This document shows, piece by piece, positions 53,203-62,892 of a stretch of DNA of 64,000 bases. A program made the position numbers and the translations under genes. Each line of letters starts with the position of its first letter. Position 1 is the stretch's first letter. The DNA is from Allobosea sp. CS1GBMeth4 (GTDB lineage Bacteria > Pseudomonadota > Alphaproteobacteria > Rhizobiales > Beijerinckiaceae), in assembly GCF_900185715.1 (NCBI RefSeq), contig NZ_FYAS01000025.1:248001-312000 (forward strand), given 5' to 3'. The notes under the pieces were generated by a model. It had not been told where the DNA came from, did no database searches, and worked only from the letters and a program-made list of their open reading frames with translations.

Positions 53203-54225
53203 ATGGTGGCGCAAGCCCGTGCCCAGGATGCCAACGCCCCGATCAACCTCGACTCCGGCGTGGTCGAGGCGGCGGAGGCCGCGCTCGCCGCCATCGGCGC
53301 CGCCCGCACCGAAATCGGCCAGGTCATCTTCGGCCAGCAGAAGGTCGTCGATCTCTCGCTGATCACCCTGCTCGCCGGCGGCCACGGCCTGCTCGTCGGC
53401 GTGCCCGGTCTCGCCAAGACCAAGCTGGTCGAGGCGATGGGCACCGTGCTCGGCCTCTCGGCCCGCCGCGTCCAGTTCACGCCCGACCTGATGCCCTCCG
53501 ACATCCTCGGCTCGGAGGTGCTCGACGAGAGTACCGAGGGCAAGCGCCATTTCCGCTTCATCAAGGGCCCGGTCTTCGCCCAGCTGCTGATGGCCGACGA
53601 GATCAACCGCGCCTCGCCTCGCACCCAGTCGGCCCTGCTGCAGGCGATGCAGGAGCACCACGTCACCGTCGCCGGCGAACGCCACGACCTGCCCGCGCCC
53701 TTCCATGTCCTCGCCACCCAGAACCCGATCGAGCAGGAAGGCACCTACCCGCTGCCGGAAGCCCAGCTCGACCGCTTCCTGCTCGAGATCGACGTCGGCT
53801 ATCCCGACCGCGAGGCCGAGCGCCGCATCCTGCTCGAGACCACCGGCGCCAGCGAGCACAAGCCGGTGCAGGCGATGACGGCCGAGACGCTGATGTCGAC
53901 GCAGCGCCTGGTGCGCCGCCTGCCGGTCGGCGAGGCGGTGGTCGAGGCGATCCTCGACCTCGTCCGCTCGGCCCGGCCCGGCGAGGGCGAGAAGGCGATC
54001 ACCGACAAGCTCGCCTGGGGGCCCGGCCCGCGCGCCAGCCAGGCCCTGACCCTCGCCTGCCGCGCCCGCGCCCTCGTCGAGGGCCGGCTCGCCCCCTCGG
54101 TCGACGACGTCGCCGCGCTCGCGGCTCCCGTCCTGAAGCACCGCATCGCGCTGACCTTCGCCGCCCGCGCCGACGGCGAGACGGTCGAGGGCATCGTCGC
54201 CAGGCTGGTGGAGCGCTTGGGTTGA
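53203..54225 (+). CDS. MoxR family AAA+ ATPase
   Basis: A 340-residue AAA+ ATPase. Walker A is GVPGLAKTK near residue 66, Walker B LLMADEINRA near 130, then SPRTQSALLQAMQEHHVT and the sensor region LATQNPIEQEGTYPLPEAQLDRF. MoxR proteins act as chaperones that mature partner complexes, often with vWA proteins, which are encoded next. ATG follows AAGGAG by six bases. It starts a four-gene operon MoxR - DUF58 - DUF4159 - vWA/GATase-like. Confidence 0.95.
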   Translation: MVAQARAQDANAPINLDSGVVEAAEAALAAIGAARTEIGQVIFGQQKVVDLSLITLLAGGHGLLVGVPGLAKTKLVEAMGTVLGLSARRVQFTPDLMPSDILGSEVLDESTEGKRHFRFIKGPVFAQLLMADEINRASPRTQSALLQAMQEHHVTVAGERHDLPAPFHVLATQNPIEQEGTYPLPEAQLDRFLLEIDVGYPDREAERRILLETTGASEHKPVQAMTAETLMSTQRLVRRLPVGEAVVEAILDLVRSARPGEGEKAITDKLAWGPGPRASQALTLACRARALVEGRLAPSVDDVAALAAPVLKHRIALTFAARADGETVEGIVARLVERLG

Positions 54226-54235
54226 GGACAATCTG

Positions 54236-55147
54236 ATGCTGCGCACGCGCGTCCTCGGCCCGACCGAGCGCCAGCCGGGCCAGCCGGTCCTCAAGGCCTC
54301 GCTCGACCTTGCCGCGCGCCTGCCCCGGCTGGTGCTGGAGGCACGGCGGGTCTCGGCGAGCGTGCACGGCATCCATGGCCGGCGGCGCTCAGGCCCCGGC
54401 GAGACCTTCTGGCAGTACCGGCCGCTGGTCACCGGCGAATCCGCCTCGCGCATCGACTGGCGCCGCTCGGCCCGGGACGGCCATCTCTTCGTGCGCGAGC
54501 GCGAATGGGAAGCCTCGCATGCGATCTGGCTCTGGATCGACCGTTCGCCCTCGATGGGCTTCGCCTCCTCCCTCGCCCAGGCCAGCAAGATCGACCGCGC
54601 GCTGGTCGCCGGCTTCGCCCTGGCCGAGGCGCTGGTCGAGGCCGGCGAGCGCGTCGGCCATCTCGGCCTGACCCGGCCGATGGCGTCGCGCCGCATCGTC
54701 GAGTTGCTGGCACAGGCGATCCTGGCCGACCGCCGCAGCGGCGACGCAGACCTGCCGCCCGGCGAGCCCCTGCCGCGCCTCGCCGACGCGATCCTGATCA
54801 CGGACGGGCTGACGCCGGCGGCCGCCCTGGCCAGGCGCATCGCCACCCTGGCGAGCAGCGGCGCCAAGGGCCATATCCTGCTGATCGTCGACCCGATCGA
54901 GGAGACCTTCCCCTTCTCCGGTCAGGCCGAGCTCTTCGACCTCGAGGACGGGCTGTCGCTGCGGGTCGGCGACGCCGGCCGATGGGGCGAGGAATATCGC
55001 AACCGGCTGCAGGCGCATCGCGACGCCATCCGCGAGGCCTGCCGCCATGCCGGCTGGACGCTGACCCTGCACCGGACCGACCGCCCGGCGAGCGAGGGCG
55101 TGCTGCGCGTCGCCAGCCTGATCGCCGCCTCGCGCGGCGGCGGCTGA
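54236..55147 (+). CDS. DUF58 domain-containing protein
   Basis: A 303-residue protein. The DUF58 core is visible as RRRSGPGETFWQYRPLVTGES with ASRIDWRRSARDG and LFVREREWE. A vWA-like segment follows (IWLWIDRSPSMGF holds DRSPS, a MIDAS-like DxSxS). It is encoded ten bases after MoxR, the usual pair, and 11 bases before the DUF4159 gene. It probably acts as a MoxR client or adaptor; the exact role is unknown. Confidence 0.92.
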   Translation: MLRTRVLGPTERQPGQPVLKASLDLAARLPRLVLEARRVSASVHGIHGRRRSGPGETFWQYRPLVTGESASRIDWRRSARDGHLFVREREWEASHAIWLWIDRSPSMGFASSLAQASKIDRALVAGFALAEALVEAGERVGHLGLTRPMASRRIVELLAQAILADRRSGDADLPPGEPLPRLADAILITDGLTPAAALARRIATLASSGAKGHILLIVDPIEETFPFSGQAELFDLEDGLSLRVGDAGRWGEEYRNRLQAHRDAIREACRHAGWTLTLHRTDRPASEGVLRVASLIAASRGGG

Positions 55148-55158
55148 GGGAGAGCACG

Positions 55159-57987
55159 ATGCTGTCATCGCTGCCGATCGCCTTCTCCGCGCCGCTGGCC
55201 CTGATCGCGCTGGCGGTCCTGCCCGTGCTCTGGCTGATCCTGCGGGTGACGCCGCCGCGGCCGAGGCGCATCGACTTTCCGCCGCTGAAGATCGTGCGCG
55301 ACCTGATCCCGCAGCGCGAGACTCCGGCGCACACGCCCTGGTGGCTGCTGGCGCTGCGCATGGCGGTGGCGGCACTGGCGATCCTCGCCGTCGCCGGCCC
55401 GGTCTGGAATCCGGTCCGCGACGCGGCCGCGCTGCGCGGCCCGCTGCTGCTCCTGGTCGACAACGGCTTCGGCGCGGCGGCCGACTGGCCCGAGCGTCAG
55501 GCCATCGCCGAGAGCCGCATCGCCGCCGCCGGGCGCGAGGGCCGGCCGGTCGCCGTCGTCGGCCTCGCCGAGGCCCCGGCCGAGATCGCCCTGTCGGAGC
55601 CGCAGGCCGCGCTCGAACGTCTGCGCGCGCTCGGCCTGCAGCCGCACGCTCCCGATCGCGGCGCCCATCTGCAGCGGCTCGAGACCTTCTGGCGCGCCCA
55701 GCCCCAGGCCGAGACGGTCTGGGTCGCCGACGGACTCGGCATCGGCGGCGGCGACACCGATTTCCTCGCCCGGCTGAAGCAGGAGGCCGGCGCCAATCGT
55801 CTCTCGATCCATGCCGGCCCGGCCTGGCAGCGCGCGCTCGCCGCGCCGGAAAACCTCGCCGGCGCCCTCACGGTGAAGGTGCTGCGCGCCATGGCGAGCG
55901 CCCCGGCCAGCGGCCAGGTTCGTGCCCTCGATCTCAAGGGCCTGCCGCTCGGCGACGCACCCTTCGTCTTCGGCGGCGGCGACAGCGAGACCTCCGCACG
56001 GCTGACCCTGCCGATCGAGGTCCGCAACGCCGTCTCCCGGCTCGAGATCGTCGGCGAACGCAGCGCCGGCGCCGTCGCCCTGCTCGACGATCGGGCCAAG
56101 CGCCGGCGCGTCGGCATCGTCTCCGGCGCCACCGCCGACACGGCCCAGCCGCTGCTGTCGCCGACCTATTACGTCTCGCGCGCGCTCTCCCCCTTCGCCG
56201 AGATCCGCGAGCCGCGCGCCGGCTCGACCGACCCGGTCGGCGAGCTTCTGGCACAGAACCTCTCGGTGCTGATCCTTGCCGATATCGGCGCGCTCGACCG
56301 CGACACCGCCGCCAAGGTCTCGGCCTTCGTCGAGCGCGGCGGCGTGCTGCTGCGCTTCGCCGGAGCCCGGCTCGCCGCGTCCTCCGACGATCTGACGCCG
56401 GTGCGCCTGCGCCGCGGCGGCCGCACGCTCGGCGGCGGCCTCTCCTGGGAGACGCCGCGCAAGCTCGCCCCCTTCACCCGCGAGAGCCCCTTCTTCGGTT
56501 CGCAGATCGCCGAGGACGTCCGCGTCACCCGCCAGATCCTGGCCGAGCCGGAGCCCGACCTCGCCCGCAAGACCTGGGCGGCGCTGGAGGACGGCACGCC
56601 GGTGGTCACTGGCGAGCGCCGCGGCGACGGCGTGCTCGCCATGGTCCATGTCACCGCCGACACCACCTGGTCGAGCCTGCCGCTCTCCGGCCTCTTCGTC
56701 GAGATGCTGCGCAAGGTCGTCGCCATGTCCGGCACCAGCGCCGCCGAGGGCGAGGGCGGCGAGATCCGGGTCGACACCCTGTCGCCGACGCGCGTGCTCG
56801 ACGGCCAGGGCGCTTTCCGCTCGCCGCCGGCGACGGCGCAGCCGGTGGCCCGCAACTTCACGGGCCGGGCCACGCTCGCCCATCCGCCGGGCATCTACGG
56901 CCCGACCGACGGCGCCATGGCGGTCAACACGCTGGCACCGGCCGACACGCTGGCGGCGCTCGATCTCGCCGGGGTCGGCGCGGCCCTGCTGCCGATCGAC
57001 CAGCCCGTCGCCCGCGACATCCGCCCGCAGCTCCTGGTGCTGGCGCTGCTTCTCCTCGTCGCCGACACGCTGGCGACGCTGTGGCTCGGCGGCCGGATGA
57101 ACCTCGCCCGCTTCCGCCGGGCGGCGCCGGCAGCGCTCGTCATCGCCCTCGCCGCCGCGACGCTCTCGTCGCCGGATGTCGCCAGGGCGCAGCAGCAGAC
57201 GCCGCCTCCTGCCCCGCCGGCCGAGCAGCGTCCGCCGGTGTCACGCGACCTCGTCACCGCCGCGAGCGCGACGCGGCTCGCCTATGTGCTCACCGGCGAC
57301 AGGGCGGTCGACGACATGTCGAAGGCCGGCATGGCCGGCCTCAACATCGTGCTCGGCGCGCGGACCGCTCTGGAGCCGGGCGAAGCCGCCGGAATCGATA
57401 TCGCGCGCGACGAGCTCGCGCTCTATCCGATCCTCTACTGGCCGGTGGTCGCCGGCCGGCCGATCCCCCCGGCCGAGACGCTGCGCAAGCTCGAGGCCTA
57501 TATGAAGGGCGGCGGGCTGGTGATCTTCGACACGCGCGACGCGATGAGCAGCCGGCCCGGCGGCGGCACCACGCCGGAGGGCGACCAGCTTCGCCGCATG
57601 CTGCAGACGCTCGACATTCCCGAGCTCGAGCCGATCCCGCGCGACCACGTCCTGACCAAGACCTTCTACATCCTCGACGGCTTCGTCGGCCGCTACGACA
57701 GCGGCACGACCTGGGTCGAGGTGCTGCCGCCGGCCAGCGAGGACGGCCGCCGCCCGGCCCGCGCCGGCGACAATGTCTCGCCGATCGTGATCACCTCGAA
57801 CGATCTCGCCGCCGCCTGGGCGGTCGGGCGAAGAGGCGAGGCGCTGGTGCCGATGACCGGCTCCGACCCGCGCCAGCGCGAGATGGCGCTGCGCGCCGGC
57901 GTCAACCTCGTGATGTACGCGCTGACCGGCAACTACAAGGCCGACCAGGTCCATGTCCCCGCCCTTCTGGAGAGGTTGGGGCAGTGA
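55159..57987 (+). CDS. DUF4159 domain-containing membrane protein (BatA N-terminus)
   Basis: A 942-residue protein. It opens with the BatA-type two-helix region (residues 5-25 and 58-78; PRPRRIDFPPLKIVRDL between them). A vWA-like domain follows, but its first MIDAS position reads DNGFG near residue 101 rather than DxSxS, so metal binding is doubtful. Two further helices lie at about 620-645 and 655-672. DUF4159 spans about 697-942 (LAYVLTGDRAVDDMSKAGM, LYPILYWPVVAG, GGGLVIFDTRD). ATG at 55159 follows GAGGGAGA. It belongs to the MoxR operon; function unknown. Confidence 0.9.
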   Translation: MLSSLPIAFSAPLALIALAVLPVLWLILRVTPPRPRRIDFPPLKIVRDLIPQRETPAHTPWWLLALRMAVAALAILAVAGPVWNPVRDAAALRGPLLLLVDNGFGAAADWPERQAIAESRIAAAGREGRPVAVVGLAEAPAEIALSEPQAALERLRALGLQPHAPDRGAHLQRLETFWRAQPQAETVWVADGLGIGGGDTDFLARLKQEAGANRLSIHAGPAWQRALAAPENLAGALTVKVLRAMASAPASGQVRALDLKGLPLGDAPFVFGGGDSETSARLTLPIEVRNAVSRLEIVGERSAGAVALLDDRAKRRRVGIVSGATADTAQPLLSPTYYVSRALSPFAEIREPRAGSTDPVGELLAQNLSVLILADIGALDRDTAAKVSAFVERGGVLLRFAGARLAASSDDLTPVRLRRGGRTLGGGLSWETPRKLAPFTRESPFFGSQIAEDVRVTRQILAEPEPDLARKTWAALEDGTPVVTGERRGDGVLAMVHVTADTTWSSLPLSGLFVEMLRKVVAMSGTSAAEGEGGEIRVDTLSPTRVLDGQGAFRSPPATAQPVARNFTGRATLAHPPGIYGPTDGAMAVNTLAPADTLAALDLAGVGAALLPIDQPVARDIRPQLLVLALLLLVADTLATLWLGGRMNLARFRRAAPAALVIALAAATLSSPDVARAQQQTPPPAPPAEQRPPVSRDLVTAASATRLAYVLTGDRAVDDMSKAGMAGLNIVLGARTALEPGEAAGIDIARDELALYPILYWPVVAGRPIPPAETLRKLEAYMKGGGLVIFDTRDAMSSRPGGGTTPEGDQLRRMLQTLDIPELEPIPRDHVLTKTFYILDGFVGRYDSGTTWVEVLPPASEDGRRPARAGDNVSPIVITSNDLAAAWAVGRRGEALVPMTGSDPRQREMALRAGVNLVMYALTGNYKADQVHVPALLERLGQ

Positions 57988-58021
57988 CCGCATTTCGCTT
58001 TGAAACGAGGAGCCACGACCT

Positions 58022-58139
58022 GTCCTCTTCCCCCTTGTGGGGGAGAGCTAGAGAGGGGGGTATGCCACCCTCGACATTGGGCGAGCTGAGCGCAGGGGCG
58101 TTTGCGGGTGCGATACCCCCTCCCACAAGGGGGGAGGGC
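58022..58139. repeat. Palindromic repeat inside the MoxR operon
   Basis: CCCCCTTGTGGGGGAGAG...GGGGTATGCCACCCTCGAC on the left and GGTGCGATACCCCCTCCCACAAGGGGGGAGGG on the right; the arms pair. It lies between the DUF4159 gene and the last gene of the operon, and uses the same C/G-rich arms as the insert in uvrC. Confidence 0.75.
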
Positions 58140-58245
58140 TCCCGCGCTCCGAAGAATGCAAACCGATCCTTTCCGCAACATCGTTGCAGGGAGTTCGCGC
58201 GCGTCGTGACCGGATACAGGCCGTGGGCAAGGAGACCCTGAACCC

Positions 58246-60333
58246 ATGTGGAGCCTGACCTTCGCACCGCTCGTCCCGCTGCCGCTGCTGATCGGCCTCG
58301 CCGTCCTGGCCGCGGTCGCCGCCGGCATCGCGCTGGTGCTGGCCGGGCGCGGCGCGATCCTGCGCGCGCTGGCGCTCGCCGTGCTCGCGATCGCCCTGGC
58401 CGACCCTTCGCTCGTCTTCGAGGATCGCGAGCCGGTCAAGGATGTCGTCGCCGTCGTCGTCGACAAATCCGCCTCGAACCGCCTCGCCGACCGCAGCCAG
58501 CAGACCCAAGCGGCCCAGGCCGAGGTCGAGCGGCAATTGCGCGGCGTCTCCGGGGTCGAGACGCGGACGATCGAGGTCACCGACCAGCAGGGCGCCGGCG
58601 ACGGCACCCGCCTGTTCGAGGCGCTCGCCTCCGGCCTCGCCGACGTCCCGTCCGAGCGCGTCGCCGGCGCGATCCTGCTCACGGACGGGCTCGCGCACGA
58701 CGCTCCCGCCAGTGCCGAGGCGCTCGGCCTGCGCGCGCCGCTGCACGTGCTCGCCACCGGCCGCGAGCGCGAGATCGACCGGCGCATCGTGCTGGTCGAT
58801 TCGCCCCGCTTCGGCATCGTCGGCAAGGAGCAGAACGTCCGTCTGCGCGTCGTCGAGAAGGGTGGCCCCGGCCGCGCCGCGATCACGGTGCGCCGCGACG
58901 GCGAGATCATCGCGCGGCGCGAGGCGATCACCGGCGAGACGGTCCAGGTCCCGGTCCGCATCGATCGCGGCGGCCCGAACGTGATCGAGATCGAGGCGGC
59001 GCCGCTCGACGACGAGTTGACGCTCGCCAACAACCGCGCGGTCATCACCATCGAGGGCGTGCGCGACAAGCTCCGCGTGCTTTTGGTCTCCGGCGAGCCG
59101 CATCCGGGCGAGCGCACCTGGCGCAATCTGCTCAAGGCCGACGCCAATGTCGACCTCGTCCATTTCACCATCCTGCGCCCGCCGGAGAAGCAGGACGGCA
59201 CGCCGATCAACGAGCTTTCGCTGATCGCCTTCCCGACGCGCGAGCTGTTCCAGGTCAAGATCAAGGATTTCGACCTGATCATCTTCGATCGTTACGCCAA
59301 CCAGTCGATCCTGCCGCTGGTCTATTTCGACAACATCGTCCGCTATGTCCGCGACGGCGGCGCCCTGCTGATCGCGGCCGGGCCGGAATATTCCGGCGCC
59401 CAGTCGCTGGCGCGCACCCCGCTCGGCCAGATCCTGCCGGCGCAGCCCGATGGCAGCGTCTTCGACGAGGCCTATCGCGCCAGGGTGAGCGAGCCGGGCA
59501 AGCGCCACCCGGTCACCCGCGACCTGCCGGGCTCGGAGACCGAGCCGCCGCGCTGGGGCGAATGGCTGCGCCTGGTCGGCGCCCGCAGCCGCTCGGGTTC
59601 GGCGGTGATGACCGGGCCGGGCGAGCGCCCGCTGCTGCTGCTGGCGCGCGAGCAGAAGGGCCGCGTCGCGCTCTTCCTCTCCGACCATGCCTGGCTCTGG
59701 GCCCGCGGCTTCCGCGACGGCGGCCCGCATCTCGACCTGCTGCGCCGGCTCGGCCACTGGCTGATGAAGGAGCCGGACCTGGAGGAGGAGGCGCTGCGCG
59801 CCAGCGCCCGCGGCCGCAATATCGAGATCGAGCGCCAGACGCTCGGCGACAATCCCGCTCCCGCGATCGTCACCGCGCCCGACGGCTCGACCCGCACCCT
59901 GCCCTTCGAGGCCGGCCGCCCCGGCCTCTTCGTCGCCCGCGCGGCCGCGAGCGAGTTCGGCCTGCACAAGATCACCACCGAGAACCTCACCGCCTTCGCC
60001 AATGTCGGCCCGGAGAACCCGCGCGAGCTGATGGAGGTCGTCAGCGATCCCGGCAAGCTCCAGGCGCTCGCCGAGGCCACCGGCGGCTCCTCGCGCCGGA
60101 TCGGCCAGGAGAACGGCTCGGGCGTCGGCATCCCGCGCATCGTGCCGGTGCGCTCGGGACGGCAATTCGCCGGCGCCGACTGGATCGGCCTGCGCATCAG
60201 CGATTCCGGCATCGTCCGCGGCGTCTCGATCTCGCCGCTCTTCGTCGGGCTGATCGGGCTCGCCATCCTGCTCGGAGCGCTGGTCGCCGGCTGGATCGGC
60301 GAGAGCGGACGCAAGTTCAGGCGCGAGGCGTGA
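58246..60333 (+). CDS. Membrane protein with vWA and glutamine amidotransferase-like domains
   Basis: A 695-residue protein. Two N-terminal helices (residues about 8-30 and 36-52) precede a vWA-like domain with an intact DKSAS MIDAS motif at Asp73. A beta-rich part follows, then a class I amidotransferase-like fold (residues about 270-420; LRVLLVSGEPHPGERTW, FDLIIFDRYANQS, GGALLIAAGPEYSG) without a visible catalytic Cys. A C-terminal helix (about 662-682) ends it. It closes the MoxR-DUF58-DUF4159 operon; a repeat of about 120 bases separates it from DUF4159. Confidence 0.9.
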   Translation: MWSLTFAPLVPLPLLIGLAVLAAVAAGIALVLAGRGAILRALALAVLAIALADPSLVFEDREPVKDVVAVVVDKSASNRLADRSQQTQAAQAEVERQLRGVSGVETRTIEVTDQQGAGDGTRLFEALASGLADVPSERVAGAILLTDGLAHDAPASAEALGLRAPLHVLATGREREIDRRIVLVDSPRFGIVGKEQNVRLRVVEKGGPGRAAITVRRDGEIIARREAITGETVQVPVRIDRGGPNVIEIEAAPLDDELTLANNRAVITIEGVRDKLRVLLVSGEPHPGERTWRNLLKADANVDLVHFTILRPPEKQDGTPINELSLIAFPTRELFQVKIKDFDLIIFDRYANQSILPLVYFDNIVRYVRDGGALLIAAGPEYSGAQSLARTPLGQILPAQPDGSVFDEAYRARVSEPGKRHPVTRDLPGSETEPPRWGEWLRLVGARSRSGSAVMTGPGERPLLLLAREQKGRVALFLSDHAWLWARGFRDGGPHLDLLRRLGHWLMKEPDLEEEALRASARGRNIEIERQTLGDNPAPAIVTAPDGSTRTLPFEAGRPGLFVARAAASEFGLHKITTENLTAFANVGPENPRELMEVVSDPGKLQALAEATGGSSRRIGQENGSGVGIPRIVPVRSGRQFAGADWIGLRISDSGIVRGVSISPLFVGLIGLAILLGALVAGWIGESGRKFRREA

Positions 60334-60342
60334 CAGAGCGCA

Positions 60343-60448
60343 CGTCATAGTCGGCCTCGAGCCGACCATCTCAGGCGGGAAAAGGCGTCGATCGACGCCC
60401 TCTTTCCAGAGATTCTCGGGTCTGCGCTTAGCTCCGCCGAGAATGACG
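60343..60448. repeat. Multi-hairpin palindromic repeat
   Basis: Contains GTCGGCCTCGAGCCGAC and the perfect palindrome GGCGTCGATCGACGCC, framed by CACGTCAT and AATGACGTA, with CTCGG...CCGAG arms. It lies in the convergent gap between the vWA gene and the GNAT gene and could terminate both. Confidence 0.7.
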
Positions 60449-60453
60449 TATCG

Positions 60454-60954
60454 TCAGCGTAGCGCCGCCACCGGGCCTCGGCGTTGCGCCAGCACCCCCT
60501 CCTCGAGCTCCAGCGCCAGGAAGCGCGCCGGATCGGCCGGGCCGGGCAGGACGAGATGGCCCGGCTTCACCGGCCTGAAGCCGAAGCGGGCGTAATAGGG
60601 CGCATCGCCCACCAGCAGGATCAGCGCGTGGCCGTGCCGGCGCGCCGCCTCGATCGCCGTATTCATCAGCGCAGCGCCGATGCCGCGCCCCTCGAAGGCG
60701 GGATCGACGGTCAGCGGCCCGAGCATCAGGCCGGGCCCGCCGCCGGCGACGATCGGCGTCACCCGGACCGAACCGACCAGGAAGGTGCCGACATGGCTGG
60801 CGAAGGAAAGCGCCGGATCGTGCGGCGCGCCTTCGCGCAGGCGCGTGGCGGTGCGGGCATAGCGGCCCGGCCCGAAGGCGCGCTCGTGCAGCCGTTCGAT
60901 CGCTGCGGCATCGCCCGGCAGTTCCTGGCGGATGGTGAGGGGGAGCGAAGTCAT
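60454..60954 (-). CDS. GNAT family N-acetyltransferase
   Basis: A 166-residue acetyltransferase of the YhbS-like group. IRQELPGDAAAIERLHERAF begins the fold, LGPLTVDPAFEGRGIGAALM is the acetyl-CoA-binding motif A, and LVGDAPYYARFGFRP is typical of the group. The acceptor is unknown. It lies 52 bases after the methyltransferase gene on the same strand, so it might belong to that transcript, though the gap is larger than the overlaps upstream. Confidence 0.9.
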   Translation of the reverse strand: MTSLPLTIRQELPGDAAAIERLHERAFGPGRYARTATRLREGAPHDPALSFASHVGTFLVGSVRVTPIVAGGGPGLMLGPLTVDPAFEGRGIGAALMNTAIEAARRHGHALILLVGDAPYYARFGFRPVKPGHLVLPGPADPARFLALELEEGVLAQRRGPVAALR

Positions 60955-61006
60955 GGTCGGGGTCGCGGCATGGCCGAATTCGGCGCGCTTGGCAATGGCG
61001 CCGGCC

Positions 61007-61846
61007 TCACACCGGCCGCGCCCAGAGGTCCTGATGGCCGACGCGCACCGAGGCCGCGGCGCGCCTGGCCTCCAGCCAGTCCGCGACGGTCTCCGGCGCG
61101 ATATGCCCGGTCTCGGCGACGGCGGCCGCGATCCCGCTCGCCAGTTCGCGGATCAGGTCGGCCTCGGCGGCGCCGAGCCGCCAGGGACTTTCGCCGACCG
61201 TGACCGCACAGCCGGCCCGGCGGAAGGCCTGCGCCAGCAACTCGGTCGCCTCAGGCCCGGCGGCCGGGCCGAAGCCCTTGTCGCCACGCTGGTGATGGTG
61301 GAAGGCGGCGAGCATGCGCGGGTCCTCGGCATGCGCCGGCTCCCAGGTCTCGCGCCCGTCATAGGTCAGCACGGCGTAGAGCGGCAGCCCCGTGCTGACG
61401 AGCGAGGCGACGAAGCGTTCGAGCCAGCGCGGCGAGGCGAGATCGAACAGCGCCGCGGCCGTGACCAGGTCGGGCTGCCAGCCCAGCACCCATTCGAGCT
61501 CCCTGGTCAGGTCGGCCTGGCGGAAATCGACCGTCAGCGTCCTGTCCGCCTTGCGCAGCACCAGCTCCTCGCCCTGCTCCTGCGCCTCGTCCGCCCATGC
61601 GGCGAGCTTGCGCCGCGCCACGGAGAGAAGGCGCCGGTCGGCGTCGACCAGGGTCCAGTGCTGGCGCGCCGGCAATGCGCCGTAGCTGCCGCGCAGATTC
61701 GAGCCGGTGCCGCTGCCGAGATCGATGATCGACAGCGACGGCCGGTCCGCGAAGGCCGAGCCGACCGCCGCCAGCACCTGCGGATTGCGTGCGGCATGGT
61801 CGGCCGGCTCGCGCAGAGCGAGCCAATCGGGGGAGAATCCGCTCAT
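61007..61846 (-). CDS. Class I SAM-dependent methyltransferase
   Basis: A 279-residue protein. Motif I is SIIDLGSGTGSN; WTLVDADRRLL carries the acidic residue that binds the SAM ribose; and LVTAAALFDLAS follows. No substrate-specific motif is recognised. Start ATG at 61846 overlaps the glycosyltransferase stop (ATGA). It is the last gene of a coupled set: PTPS-like protein, glycosyltransferase, methyltransferase. It may modify a glycosylated pterin-like product; this is inference from context. Confidence 0.88.
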   Translation of the reverse strand: MSGFSPDWLALREPADHAARNPQVLAAVGSAFADRPSLSIIDLGSGTGSNLRGSYGALPARQHWTLVDADRRLLSVARRKLAAWADEAQEQGEELVLRKADRTLTVDFRQADLTRELEWVLGWQPDLVTAAALFDLASPRWLERFVASLVSTGLPLYAVLTYDGRETWEPAHAEDPRMLAAFHHHQRGDKGFGPAAGPEATELLAQAFRRAGCAVTVGESPWRLGAAEADLIRELASGIAAAVAETGHIAPETVADWLEARRAAASVRVGHQDLWARPV

Positions 61847-62892
61847 GGCATAACCTTCGCACACACCTCGGCGACGATCGTCGCAGTCTCGCGCCAGCGC
61901 GGCAATGCGCCGGCTGCATGCCAGGCGGCGTCGGCGCGCCGGGAGCGCTCCTGCCCGTCATCCAACAACCGTGCCAGCCCGGCGCGCAGCGCCGCGACAT
62001 CGCCCGGCGGCACCTTCAGCGCGGCTGCGTCCGGGGCCGTCTTGGCCGCGGCGCCCCCTGTGGTGCACAGGATCGGCAGGCCGCGCGCCAGCGCCTCGGT
62101 CAGCACCATGCCGTAGCCCTCGAACAGCGAGGGCATCACGAACAGATCGGCGCTCGCATAGGCGGCGTCGAGCTCGGCCTGTCCGAGCACGCCGGCGAGC
62201 CTGATCCGGCCGGACAGGCCGGCCGCGGCGATCTGCGCCTTGAGCGCGACCGTGGTGTCCGGCGCGCGGTCGTCGGCGCCGACGATGGTCAGTCGCCACG
62301 GCCGGTCGGCCAGCGCCTCCAGCGCCGCGACGAGGACGTCATAGCCCTTGCGCGGGACGAGCGAGCCGACGGCGAGCAGCGCGACCGTCTCGCTGCCGGA
62401 GCCGGCGGCCCTCGCCGTCGGGTCGACACCCGGCTCGGCCACGGTGATCCGCTCCGCCGGCACCGAGAAGTCGGCGACCAGCAGCCGCTTCGTCGTCTCG
62501 CTGGAGGTGACGACAGCCTCCGCATGGCGCAAGGCCGCGGCCTCGCGCCTGACGAACTGCGCCGCCTCGTCCGGCGAGAGCCCGGTCTCCAGCCCGAGCG
62601 GGTGATGCACCAGAGCGACCACCCGCCCGGCCAGCCCGGCGGCGATGCTCTCCGGGAAGGCGCCATAGGCGAGCCCGTCGATCAGCAGCACGCTGTCGAA
62701 AGGCTGCGACAGGATCGCCCGGCCGGTCTCGGCGAGATCGGCCGCGCTCGGCTTCGGAAAGCCGCCCGGCAGCGGCAGGTGCCGCGCCGCGACGCCCATC
62801 TCGCGCCATTCCTTCAGCAGCCGCCGGTCATAGGCATAGCCGCCGGTCGGCAGCGACAGATCGCCGGGAATGGCGAAGACGATCTCGCTCAC
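61843..62892 (-). CDS. Glycosyltransferase family 4
   Basis: A 349-residue GT-B enzyme. The N-terminal domain begins VFAIPGDLSLPTGGYAYDRRL with the Gly-rich acceptor loop; the C-terminal domain has LLAVGSLVPRKGYDVLVAAL and the E-x7-E motif in SLFEGYGMVLTEALARGLP. The donor is a nucleotide sugar; the acceptor is unknown. Four-base overlaps join it to the PTPS-like gene upstream (62889-62892) and the methyltransferase gene downstream (61843-61846), so the three products are made together. Confidence 0.92.
   Translation of the reverse strand: MSEIVFAIPGDLSLPTGGYAYDRRLLKEWREMGVAARHLPLPGGFPKPSAADLAETGRAILSQPFDSVLLIDGLAYGAFPESIAAGLAGRVVALVHHPLGLETGLSPDEAAQFVRREAAALRHAEAVVTSSETTKRLLVADFSVPAERITVAEPGVDPTARAAGSGSETVALLAVGSLVPRKGYDVLVAALEALADRPWRLTIVGADDRAPDTTVALKAQIAAAGLSGRIRLAGVLGQAELDAAYASADLFVMPSLFEGYGMVLTEALARGLPILCTTGGAAAKTAPDAAALKVPPGDVAALRAGLARLLDDGQERSRRADAAWHAAGALPRWRETATIVAEVCAKVMP

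Noticed and set aside
55165..56883. Minus-strand frame over the DUF4159 gene
   Set aside because: Antisense shadow with low-complexity translation and no domain.
58022..58139. Small gene between the DUF4159 and vWA genes
   Set aside because: Open frames here are only translations of the palindromic repeat.
58248..60350. Plus-strand frame of 700 codons overlapping the vWA/GATase-like gene
   Set aside because: Arg/Pro/Ala-rich frame-shifted reading of the same DNA; the other frame has membrane helices, MIDAS and conserved folds.
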